From: a bacterium
GTDB lineage: Bacteria > Oederibacteriota > JAAXVQ01 > JAUVAV01
Direction: 5' to 3'
DNA length: 61,959 nt
NCBI GenBank assembly: GCA_021108215.1
Contig: JAIORK010000048.1
Coordinates: 1 to 61,959, forward strand
A program made the translations under genes and the position numbers. This document shows positions 50,601-53,227 of this stretch, in pieces. The notes beneath the pieces were generated by a model that worked only from the letters and a program-made list of their open reading frames with translations, was not told the DNA's origin and made no database searches. How positions within the stretch are numbered: position 1 is the first letter of the stretch; each line of letters opens with the position of its first letter.

Positions 50601-52693
50601 GCATGCTTGAAACTTTGGTACGTACATCCGTGATTGCACCGCTGTTTAAAACTGAGAACGGAAAGATTATACCCGCAACCACCACAAAGCTTATGACCGG
50701 TGCGGTTGCATTGTCTGTGTTGAGTCTGGCGGGTGTAGGCGTTCCTTTGTTGGGGACCGCCTTGCTGGGGATGGCGTCGGGGACTCTGCTCAAGCCCCTT
50801 ATGGCGCGCATAACCCCGCATATGGCAATGAAAAATGCGGCAACAACGAAAAAAGCGAGGGGTATCTTGACCCGCTTCGCGATACCGGCCGTGATGCTGG
50901 CAGCGGGTATTTTCTTCCAGATACCCATGATGGTGGGTGCGTCGGTTGGATCGTTGAACAGTGAAGTGGTGGAACATGTCATGAGTTCGAAAAACGAAGC
51001 GGAGATCACGGTCAATGACCGCGGGGGCTACTTGCGTGAAAAACAGCAGAAGGAAGCTGCCACCGACAAAGCGGACGAGACCATGGCGAAAGAAGCCAAG
51101 CAAGATCTGTCAGTGGTTGAGGAATGGAAGCAAGCCATGGGTGAAGAAAAAGATGGCAAAAAATCCGCAGAGACACTGAAGGATATTTTAAAGAAACGCA
51201 ATGTCCAAATGGTAACCGGATCTGTCGCGCAGCATTATGGATACATGCACATGTTGGCGGCACTGGTCAGCCTGGTGCCGCAATCCTTAAGCAATATTTC
51301 GCGTATGGAAATCGGCGAAAAATTGGATCAAAAAGAATTGGAGCAGATTGATAAGGCCAAGCAGAGTGTGGTGGTTGATCAAGGGTCAATCAAGTTCCTT
51401 GACCAAAGTTTTTCTGAAATCATTCTGACCCAGTTGCTCCAGGCAGTAACCGATAAGTTGTTCACAGATGCCACATCATTTACGTTGAAAGAAACCTTGC
51501 GTCAGCATCGTTTGTTCAAGGAATATGGTGAAAATTCTCTGGTGGAATTTATGAAACAATACATCACCGATGGGCAGAGTTTGTGGGCCTTGTGCTCAGG
51601 GGAAAAATCCTTACGCAAGGTTTACGAGCAAGTGGCCGAGACCATTGGGCGTGAGTATGCGCAAAGCGATCTGGCTGAATTAACTACCGCAGCCGGTGAA
51701 TTGGAAAACGAGGCAGTTAGTTTGATGAAAAAACGCGCACAGGAAATCAAGCAGGCGGATGAACAGGATCGCCCACTCCAAGAAATTGAATTTGAAGCCA
51801 TGTTTGGTGTTTCTTGGGAGAACTACAATAAGATGATCAATCCTCCGTTTGCACAGCGTATTTTGACCCGGTTGGTGAGTAAGGAGAGATTGAAAGGAAC
51901 GGACTCGGTTGTGGCAGTCAGGAGTGTCGGCCAGCAATTGGTGGGTGTGGGTCTGACACTGGTTGCAATTGGTACTGCGTTGCTAATCATCACCGGTATT
52001 TTGCCGGTGATGGCGGGTGTTGCGGCCGCGATTGTTGGAATAGGTCTGGCGATTCAGGGGATGTTTAGTTGGATACAGGCGGAGCGGATTGCGTTTAATC
52101 TCAATCCCAGCAATGCGGTTAATGAACAACTAAGCAAAGCAACCTTTGCTTCGGCCAATTCGAGTATGTTGGGAGATGCAAAGGTTATTGCCAATAAGAC
52201 CGGCGCTGCTGAGTTCAAGCTGCAGAAAATATTTGAGGCTCAGTACGACATGACCTACGAGACCTTCTCGCGAGTCTCAATTCATGCGCTGCTCGAGGAC
52301 CAATATTTTAAAAAATCTGTTGAGAAATTGCGGGTGGCGGGTACGGAGCAGATGATTTCAGAGACCATGCGCAACCGTGCCATCCGGGTAAGTTTACAGC
52401 ATTTGTTGGGAGTGGTGGAATCCGACATCAGCCGGGAGATGAAGCTGGACATCACACGTGATATCACTCAGATACTCGGGTTCCTTCAGTTTGATATCAA
52501 CATGACCTTCAAGAAATATGCTGATGAGCTTTCTGTAACCCTGACACCGGAAGTTGTCCCGCGCACCTTGACGCAGGATCATAAACTCGGACGGATCATT
52601 AAGCGCCTGGAAGGCCTGGGTGTGGGTATCAAGCTTGATATTCAACCGATCCGGAAGCAGCCCAAGCTTAAGACCACAGGTGCTGCGGCCTAA
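29642..52693 (+). CDS. Giant exported multidomain protein with SecA-like helicase module
   Basis: About 7,683 residues in one uninterrupted frame. Order (numbered from 29642): extended signal peptide (basic n-region 1-27, hydrophobic core 28-45, likely cleavage after VHA at 52); Glu/acidic-rich tract ~140-590; membrane-like hydrophobic block ~760-1140; Gly- and Gln-rich linker ~1200-1430; VTLPNG-type repeats ~1666-1930; beta-rich scaffold shared with the next gene to ~2890; about 17.5 LQG repeats ~2900-4281; hydrophobic segments ~4411-4659; helical, coiled-coil-like Lys/Gln/Ala-rich region ~4896-5733; SecA-like helicase ~5737-6413; Ala/Gln-rich helical region; C-terminal membrane segments ~7017-7100 and ~7433-7479. 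I chose the ATG at 29642 because GGGGTGAT precedes it and the signal peptide then matches the paralogue in length (cleavage at 52 versus 50); an ATG at 29684 with its own AAAGGA is possible. Codon use and frame are consistent throughout. Function unknown; surface contact or prey/host interaction is inference. Confidence 0.9.
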   Translation: MMHLHLIMNKGKKTMDDFWRMLRERQRKIISLIIAVTFVFSMTGIDVILVHAFDQNHHENYNQMDDLYAPANPLADSNPDAFIDISTDEKSSDPIISDTKLNVLKAEYGDLLNTVSLQTVAERSTSGVNLESAVINALQDQGQLTGTEQPVDSGTEMMPEIDPTLIAEAATTGQGPLSFTLELGSLDIGVRQDEGGTGIVKLPVPVVAVQEEEPQPETTDTSTQVAETEEDTAGATIATNETQPQADVAILQSEDQTDQNQTVPVDTEQAETQEIVDLPDIQDSEQPAETTETEQAEESEGTLMDLANEFLSRLGFGTEDQKDDVLNVEEVAVENEAETAGTQETQEEGNETVDPETENTEDIIVMTDTEGEEGEGEATPGTEDEEEGEVVVPGEESPEEIAAKNDEDEGEGTEEEASLPDLIAALLLGEDEGETEGEVDTELLEAIMDEFPEELPEIDTGEGMEGEVDISALLDEMGIELDNEGMPAEAEELSSVLVEEDAPDAEQGEEVIEEDTGLEDAPVTNTDSEHAEEDETSLVGPETTMKEEKLVEEEEEEPEEGDPSPEDVAEAATVAKDDVLEKDLSDFTKEASAINVLKSMNLDLPSGVEAGYLKKLGGSFKDGLNLITGKDKLDTQFLKGINESGVDPKNLEVPEEIGMTVQALPEQIDVNMKLVMGQVKDDIKKGKDEIGRLKLMSVMAVAGLLEEGSSIPDAPNVDTDPVYQDWTGSHSVSGSDPWTISEMYSHPEPPEEEQPDPECSDYLSFGIVLLIFGIFVEFENFLENPSWESFGEFLWAMFDPVGHMIYELVNFDWDELAAYGEFAQSPIGKLIMFIITIILTIVTFGSAAPILIALIILIELIQMFVPLPKWLDIALSIVKAALGGWASAIKGVIKQALKVTMAIIMELLSTLTPAVIKSIIKSIIKEILMQIMAEVLPDDLMILRTVLGLAADVLASGLAELLTGGSLEDIGAAMLESLKNMFGLNSTADMSTLLKVITSSAVRAIVVVCIQVAIIENHDNAGQGMMAGAIWGAVASGTLGYIGQSFGTTRPTDAMDEFMMALTQIAAPVVAASLSTFMQLYGSQDNEDAGFARNQTMLMGDILSSFGTLMVGSYSPGINGGYSNLVTTVMEMVAPVSAGSVRTGDISNAIEIKEGDGEGDGDGDKSGKGVKGTKGVNAGSNLVGTSNVISDFDGLAPNGLALAVNNASLSQPMEAELDLGDSEVETEDAQDNSTSSSVSSDRRSNKSSQSSSHHGMNSQTKKNQPQQQEIKKETPKTSSSIKPQTSEQPQQVQQDTQEQAQTLYTSSTDITSEENLLTSSADGVDRQDAPIDRNNSDHKQQQEQQQIEVKDLNKKMAGKTIAEQLLEKNNSVIKEEGRLDEEGNNIAANIKTSGTGGGGDGDGGGGGGGDGAGTGGKGLTGTGGSGTNVTATTNMAAMNLSQQLQQSGNTGNLPANYQAKSGSTTNSSTMSSGMAKNQDHLQTAMQALKAADALPGGNPSLKVDTYINEAGNNMMAISQVNADGSTSLLSVSESLGDQTLTTVFKPNGSGGSTASTFAGDANNAKQIGPEVDVSRNLTEGFNPAGEKGFNSTGPGGSQSRGGSHEGDQIELVDDLDPVTGSQSNGAKYDESGKLIKPGQGEEIALGSAGESTLAGKGGTADSSAVAGSLANGEQVKLTVDGAGNVQVNGTSEALQDLMAGKSETVTLPNGETATLNYDAGTGKVSVNGSSTALQSLQDGAGGSGSIGGTRSMDVKLPGNRDATVSIDAAGNVSMTGNPEELNSLKADGGGSLDVTLPNGKSATIDVDGSGKMTMSGSMDALGSAMDKARNTAAPLADMSGKEVTLKLKDGRSVTGTVSPDGTQLLMNEDQAAKLNPGGNDGQKTNLGNDPGKTPQTRDMQITMPDGSKIDATVSENGRQINLNQSGDQNGRGGGGGSGEAKLSDQTKSSDNPLNPSADSQNIVNDQNQKSEYTTGRTKQPEADNLAEGQKIIPKKANWAQRIVGKIFGVDVNGFTAIQQTFTVELDGKVLDITFEPQFLINATDAKTFMAIDQFGNDFMVSVKPNGEVFSITRSIKIGSWHHFVIAYETVYSSNPASIGQAVTYDENGQIYSVFTRDPQTSEWKMTFKRDYTNDASGMQVSALLDIKDLQLPPGARKALILSNPNVIAQNPYFNQMMEDMGIDIRSEEYGDRVKARAMVLAAEGVRAAQVYLQAVKTELGQNETVVNIMEQEAFKTAIAVLAQTQVTQYWLDNSKVTINTIATNALRGNDPAVMLMAANLKVSTAENVQADILVTTAMNLIENSKTMPVSVKLELSIQAMEILSDAGRSNNRAFNSVAQYAAGLIKTRGSSSAVNFAQAVRLLNVSDQTVIDRAIITDLQILVTNTVNEYAANLAPTKSVNIANVGILTRSVDGRLFLTQEANGFGVTISFTRDDSQSNSWEQIESISISDQQGERITFKMQDGSLSLFQHRVTMSMEINGQDTTRNIMVKAHMVVENGTKATAFFKEDGKDYLLEINLQTNTAIATLQFDRSCHDFIQQGLPDALVSQNNVSFIIENGKAFFIINGRREAANQIPEVNAKHLTALGIPENLASAIVSNLTGKPAYIASDGTLMIGSQAEILAGKYYVAGRNQFTGSTETLGYFGQYENGIINRVDLSDKRIISYLNGGTQYYTVTQYSPDKKRVMVSLYNNGRLTGSKLILRDFKNLELIYDVEGNITPESLRSLRTHGIDGISVKFDPGQGFTIRNEQTKQEIKFSMSGRHMLETNGFDDPKGKTTPKGLQESAEFDVKRSMSFNVAGYHNQGVRVTVHTHESYSVTVSVNNAGKLTRVLTRTDFFHARDQFVQHTEGYVFNPQTSQFAWILQQVRASQAYLQENNYWPQQAFDANRAETNSLNHLQADQYNLFAVGINQDKLTLMGKTGNGAMGFCSVEVKPNHLGEQVMHYSFGATGTPEQLRELGLKVDDLRKQNQADLGERLILDENKRYTVVKSNGSHTLQGQTANGTMAFVTVDRNGRFTFGGTGTVEQLDELQLRASDLLKVNGEDERGDISREIKGTHDGQYTVVESENGSHILQGKLGDKEGTTAFATIDKNGKYSFGATADLEKLDDLGFRANEISKMNIADELGEASREVLSTDSEYTMVETEAGINTLQGKTRNGADAFATLDADDNYSFGATAEDLATLDALGLKATEIADLAVKDKGNPGQKKDRDIGAKDGRFTAIDSFKEQGKHAYTLQGRAGNGADVWATLDSKNKYSYGGNGDLKQLDDLGLDATKILNKTIADNNGEIPRTIQADDGKYTVVQNRNAFTLQGLAFNDAKAFATLKNGKYTYGATGSTTQLDDLGLKGTDITTQNQADAAGKKSRTILADHNGDYTIVQDGSSRTLQGKTANGANAFVTLARGNKYSFGATSSDLKVLDELGLNASYLAGRAYNDTGNGETVRRSIGRRDGVYTAIDSGGVYTLQGVAANGASAFATLSDGKFSFGASGTKEQLDALGLECSDLLEKNAADKAGTVSRGIHGDSDTGYYTVVQNGDVKTLQGVLGDKTTKAFFSKNTVEGKYSFGATANREKLDALGLKGSDLLDHNAADQAGEASRLISADENGLYTVVDSYTGFTLQGKLLGDGKTQAFTSRDLDGNFSFGATSTSIDKLVGLGLRSEDILKLTAADNRGAGVDRTLQGNEKNEFTGVDANGSFTLQGKTLNEADGFATLDAQGNYSFGASGTLTQLNALGLRGSWMLNNNTAGSWDHSRKIQGRGENKDVFTVVQGANTRTIQGKLLNGADGFLTYNAETKEFTFGATGTQAQLQALGLRGNYLITTNRADKGNDGCTDSRRIKSRTGENNIKRYTIVQNGSNRTLQGKLNDGTVAFASVDRAGNYSFGATANEAKLNRLGLRGSTLLIRNAAESQHPDSRTILPVESDKYTVVETKGTDTLQGLLNDKKTSAFLSVTKGEDGTRVYNFGATSEDLVKLDNLGLDATKIRDASAKGHGGKRTIFGKDGKFTAIESSAGAYTLQGITANGATAFATIAADGKFTFGATGNVKQLKELGLPVEDLLLKNEADAAAFLKDGDYDKADGLNHDRTIQKDMDGKYTVVESDGSFTMQGKLAKGTPAFATLDKEGKFSFGATAAPDKLKALGMPCDDLIENSVNDKSGNFYMGTHKVEKRRIKADAEGRYTVIVNEESDMTLQGKTANGAQAFVSLSDGEYTYGATGTDKQLDGLNLKGSYLIEKNGLLPADKRIVSADGRYTIVQSDKNFTLQGKNAAGENVSLSRDEGGGYSYSETKVRTDNEGNEVSVGVSTQLDVNGHLSGETNVSVGIGEDAASVSMGKGLTISINTDNEVVLQDARGVKEVYSQSGERETGRWQRVKNAGNKFTNYVSQSWKAFGNRFDAIWNTCSWNGESNSVWSVIKWIGGAFATVGVALWSAIATIAYTLELILTVIWEVVEIAVVASLDYNPLTAGLSWVVGELTGKTMGEWLLAGIKEVVEILFIPIDFIFKYVGMAIAWIGEQFSLMSEALFHFAGQTNSFFLQAIASYYGALAFVVGFAGQFIGENLAIIIIVALSIIVPAFAVFGMILLAKDAILHGAGNMFRTFFIEPFTKLAHGFSMFAHMNQLDNDISTVRVVTQALLVIGGALVGLVFAFLMIKGMLAKAKGLYEKMYTKKTVSKIQSSALSPRQLAKKTIGDLVGEKAAKGLSPEVANMTFGKLRFSNHKGTINSMLAKRGGATKVSNLLKSKQFRLSELSMNGKPLTSVLTAKALGFNGFQRGMMAVGSMLGAFFIHQVDIFRHAGKAMFNLAKGRVHYTTKAGVAKTADIRSTGLFKSVSKGAVKMMNGARSLVKGGRTTAQPSSKVATVEKGLTSERSGSTENVNVSEAKPGSTTRGNNTTVRNQTGPGQGTTRQQAQTVKTMQSKLTTAQANLQKALAGGKATARQIAGLKGQVTKAQNALAKSMGMTTSQMKMQLAQENFAKATSQQGRAVAKAEISRLNAEGRVESAKGRQAAKQTEIAKLKKQIKDLGKNPEAMEKRQSLERKLDAAKAEQRTAKMDIQKAEVEMEAANLQGEMAKTQQKLESKSLNSNARSGLQAKVAELKAKLNQNSLKQKAAGTQKQIADLEAKLDRMTGDAEVRKALAEKGGLEREMATAEKQFAKEQEAVDKAQASQNQSMVKDLLNQAQKTKKSGMENAKAGTLEKALDKVIKELGSKINKTALKQMIADVLLADPSTRRTARQMRELFKGESGKQLLRDMANNGMKNQAQKLFDQLLKETGQTLTEGMKNALREQLGLRNGIKASSKLNRGIMEKALEDVFSMKRGTGRNQLLNEGHARAEYNANQRMINEVQQLQGKSSAEVQRGLERVLNERFGKAHKEMGTSKFVRKSTIHEVAKNLSAKQLQKLLASDSPIEMLRELKKGPGKSLTEMNAKAKVLTAAEKPLVESLVKSEAGTPGLNTAGAVKRMQQLATAKWQHQQAVAKLNQATTAKARTSALKAVDKAASNLENVKSMADARSEAGGYMSELGLKISKQGGLKGKAYQMLPETIKVRQGLKAAAAEAELGTGLQIEKIMKAKEAVEKAVQERKSMNVDKAKAAVNELMTLRENMIKLEQVSEKAAQAHRRSQSQSKGPNSSQVRKAAQARTEAQKNYDIMKKAFDAKMAELKLTKADLQNLSKYDQALSAADVTSAIEKSWNDTYKTLIEKARQSGKLQEYENSIKRFDAEINKVLDQVSASEVKVKGGTAFHEAFMKFRENYLKTNGIEMGSAKDVQMIQSYSQRVMAKITGYPGLRVAQQIMLTEFLRGNNIGLRAGGGKTLPFIMFPGQIRMLMGKVLRAELLVDDPAAIDKYIGESFGNKVGGRSMVHQDLAKAMGIELVSGNNMYKQAQKTGNYSELIKTLNDPTKTVIFDHTTRAHLRNAAMRNAGLHNALKSTNLIGIDEVHMPATSQTSAIVGGKIKAPTEAMMKNVNDLLDAFKFESKSFEKVFENYQQKYINNKTAFAGKKIMLGEFEVVHEGHLTNAKAAQYNLRGRKTIVITETEVFLNTKAQQALKKFKGADVSSAIKTLFSQQGKAGELNAYAVENGYIYPVDNLGKIQYEQISNDITGQIVAARKAGLRHPSRAVRVNTTSMQTSLSAMYAGNNGARIVGASGTIAGLENLMQSKIGSNSVHLSTSRFNVQGDILNTGGKILTDLAAADRIVIDSLTRQRRSALVFETDPAMQLKLVETYMAKMMKNIDSTQVHKVDGQLVSKVNGAPVIKVNGKLMVAKVNNIPSISVISASGTGYYVPEGTAAQLIKQLNLRDVKIHTAKKNASPVKGLDYIQVKKAGIQTIVEGVGNKAMQGNHICIINEQAAVGKNFQADLTLVARNTTGLTADMFTQLLLRSGRPGGKGPNGTWATTRYAVIDPVKLQANLELIKTRNAELGEIWKSDSQMANQMTQLLKGLSKTDLSKMDFNNQQTLSNALKLNGEFRQAELVGNATRFSVQDTFKDKLVIEPLKKAIQSDSFAQQTTIQRILENQMSKVLNERASKVDVSLKIQSGLQPHEINNQYARSTFLASVQQARGVWGFKGVLGQALIPTNFFRGGYKLVGMSLWTYGRLMFQAPKVVKAAPLENAKSFADIQVGEFQKLYSVGHNLMQGVLSLNSGGMQAAKLQNATVAINRAVNQNRTPSAAETRDFRKAWGESNNAIRNIINKHGYTTEAVNMAAEQLGVTANVARIAMAENFHQATQMLQHQMRNNRHVTGIPLTYEGPAVAPDALPELSKPIQLAGMNRFGKWIKGLPMVSPMLNNFDARMASTAAAAVQIREAEANFNSPTWQAQNQTQVDSFKQRFGDKWVAGAMTETYGPDMSYLKSYNSSKTGIQRTFAALRQPAQGQKAYTQTLHNIQTVSQRLPELQTDLHKTITYQGQTMSLSQAKLYLNNQVAAASSLATRYGLNQGKALNFLNNNNHWSKQADAVETRANVMARAAATGLDQQNWFSRGMDYVGQKWQGMLETLVRTSVIAPLFKTENGKIIPATTTKLMTGAVALSVLSLAGVGVPLLGTALLGMASGTLLKPLMARITPHMAMKNAATTKKARGILTRFAIPAVMLAAGIFFQIPMMVGASVGSLNSEVVEHVMSSKNEAEITVNDRGGYLREKQQKEAATDKADETMAKEAKQDLSVVEEWKQAMGEEKDGKKSAETLKDILKKRNVQMVTGSVAQHYGYMHMLAALVSLVPQSLSNISRMEIGEKLDQKELEQIDKAKQSVVVDQGSIKFLDQSFSEIILTQLLQAVTDKLFTDATSFTLKETLRQHRLFKEYGENSLVEFMKQYITDGQSLWALCSGEKSLRKVYEQVAETIGREYAQSDLAELTTAAGELENEAVSLMKKRAQEIKQADEQDRPLQEIEFEAMFGVSWENYNKMINPPFAQRILTRLVSKERLKGTDSVVAVRSVGQQLVGVGLTLVAIGTALLIITGILPVMAGVAAAIVGIGLAIQGMFSWIQAERIAFNLNPSNAVNEQLSKATFASANSSMLGDAKVIANKTGAAEFKLQKIFEAQYDMTYETFSRVSIHALLEDQYFKKSVEKLRVAGTEQMISETMRNRAIRVSLQHLLGVVESDISREMKLDITRDITQILGFLQFDINMTFKKYADELSVTLTPEVVPRTLTQDHKLGRIIKRLEGLGVGIKLDIQPIRKQPKLKTTGAAA
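31914..33060 (+). other. Hydrophobic membrane-like block in the first giant protein
   Basis: Residues ~760-1140 contain several long hydrophobic stretches (FGIVLLIFGIFVEF, LIMFIITIILTIVTFG, ILIALIILIELIQMFVPLP) and amphipathic Ile/Lys-rich helices (VIKSIIKSIIKEILMQIM). The motif SP-x-GK followed by the hydrophobic run and VPxP is conserved in the second giant protein (55526-55650). The pattern recalls pore-forming or inclusion-membrane segments, but I assign no family. Confidence 0.65.
34640..35430 (+). repeat. VTLPNG-type tandem repeats in the first giant protein
   Basis: About five imperfect copies of ~45 residues with a consensus near VTLPNGxxATVxVDGxGNVxVxG then a short helix (xEALxxLxxG). 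Examples start at ETVTLPNGETATLNYD, SMDVKLPGNRDATVSID and SLDVTLPNGKSATIDVD. Small two-hairpin beta units are likely. Copies are too diverged at DNA level for recent expansion. Confidence 0.7.
38341..42486 (+). repeat. About 17.5 tandem ~70-residue LQG/FGATG repeats
   Basis: A 4.1-kb coding array. Each unit reads roughly YTVVxSxGxxTLQGKTANG, AFATLDxxGKYSFGATG, xxxQLDxLGLKxxDLLxxNAAD, then a variable linker ending in R-x-I. I count a degenerate first copy, sixteen clear ones and a truncated last one (FTLQGKNAAGENVSL). Strand-strand-strand-helix units are expected, giving an elongated superhelix of over 1,100 residues. Synonymous differences between units are extensive, so the array is old and under protein-level selection. 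No known repeat family comes to mind. Confidence 0.85.
42850..43620 (+). other. Central multi-helix membrane region of the first giant protein
   Basis: At least five hydrophobic helices, including WIGGAFATVGVALWSAIATIAYTL, ILTVIWEVVEIAVVA, LAIIIIVALSIIVPAFAVFGMILL and ALLVIGGALVGLVFAFLMI. They separate the repeat array from the helicase part, so the two could lie on opposite sides of a membrane. Confidence 0.7.
44330..46840 (+). other. Long charged helical / coiled-coil-like region of the first giant protein
   Basis: Roughly 840 residues dominated by Ala, Lys, Glu and Gln with heptad-like runs (QTEIAKLKKQIKDLGK, KLDAAKAEQRTAKMDIQKAE, KVAELKAKLNQNS). No Cys or hydrophobic membrane segment. 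Probably an extended stalk or rod leading into the helicase module. Confidence 0.7.
46850..48880 (+). other. SecA-like superfamily-2 helicase module inside the giant protein
   Basis: Motifs appear in SecA order. YPGLRVAQQIMLTEFLRGNN then RAGGGKT (Lys5809) matches SecA's HYDVQLxGGxxLxxGxIAEMxTGEGKT; the usual Glu of TGEGKT is Gly. LIGIDEVH (Asp5933) is Walker B. VGASGTIAGLE (about 6141) corresponds to the GMTGTA motif. ALVFETDPAMQLKLVE resembles motif IV. VGKNFQADLTLVA followed by QLLLRSGRPGGKG (about 6374-6386) parallels AGRGTDI and QLRGRAGRQGDPG with the arginine finger. Inserted segments lie where SecA carries its cross-linking domain. ATPase activity is predicted, not shown. Confidence 0.82.
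50690..52690 (+). other. C-terminal hydrophobic segments and tail of the first giant protein
   Basis: Two membrane-prone clusters, TGAVALSVLSLAGVGVPLLG with IPAVMLAAGIFFQIPMMVGA, and LVGVGLTLVAIGTALLIITG with VMAGVAAAIVGIGLAIQG, are separated by acidic helical sequence. The final ~200 residues are soluble and mixed, ending in a basic KQPKLKTTGAAA. No sorting-type C-terminal domain is present. Confidence 0.65.
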
Positions 52694-52705
52694 GTAATAA
52701 AATTG

Positions 52706-52750
52706 ACAAAAGGACCCTGGTGTAAAAATACACCAGGGTCCTTTTGTTTT
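52706..52750 (+). terminator. Rho-independent terminator of the first giant gene
   Basis: A stem of 17 or more pairs (AAAAGGACCCTGGTGTA and its complement) closes on an AAAA loop at 52725-52728 and is followed by a T-rich TTTTGTTTT. It begins 13 bp after the stop and shows that the giant gene is transcribed separately from its downstream paralogue. The A-run on the other side could allow weak action on minus-strand transcripts. Confidence 0.93.
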
Positions 52751-52769
52751 ACGACAGTCTGGGTTGTAT

Positions 52770-52995
52770 TTATCGTGCTAGTGCGAACACGATGGACGCA
52801 AGTCCATCGATGAGCAAATAAAAATATCGCCAAAGGCGAACATCTCTCGACAAAAATACCACGGGTGTAAACTCGTGGATTTTTATCGTGCCGGCGCGAG
52901 CACAATGGGCGGCTTGCCCGGCGGACTTGCCCGGCGAATGCCGGGTGCCGGGTAAGCCCATGGATGAAGCGAGTTAATACCGCCGAGTGAAGGTG
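52770..52995. repeat. Dispersed intergenic repeat, copy 3 (about one and a half units)
   Basis: Starts with a unit lacking the palindrome core (GTGCGAACACGATGG, then GGCGAACATCTCTCGAC and AAAAATACCACGGG), followed by ATCGTGCCGGCGCGAGCAC and a core-bearing unit with a duplicated GCCCGGCG segment. The part after the core (GTAAGCCCATGGATGAAGCG) matches copy 1 with few changes. Fills most of the 534-bp gap between the giant genes. Confidence 0.8.
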
Positions 52996-53133
52996 GAGCA
53001 CCGAATTGATATTTCAGCAGATCGGTGCGACATCCTGCCGTATTTGGGGCAGGATGAACATTTTTCTTGCGGAGCAAGGACAAGCCCGTGGCATTTTTAT
53101 TCCTATAAAATAAGAGTAAAATTTTAGGCTATT

Positions 53134-53162
53134 TTGACTTTCGTATTTTCCGATGATATACT
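53134..53162 (+). promoter_or_regulatory. Promoter of the second giant gene, TTGACT-17-TATACT
   Basis: TTGACT (53134-53139) and TATACT (53157-53162) with 17 bases between, and a spacer nearly identical to that of the first giant gene (both end CGRTGA). The ATG follows 65 bases later with a GAGGTGA Shine-Dalgarno. Confidence 0.8.
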
Positions 53163-53227
53163 TATACTGTCTAAAAGCAACTAATTGTGAGTGAATTCTT
53201 GCAATTAATGGTAAATGAGGTGACGGA

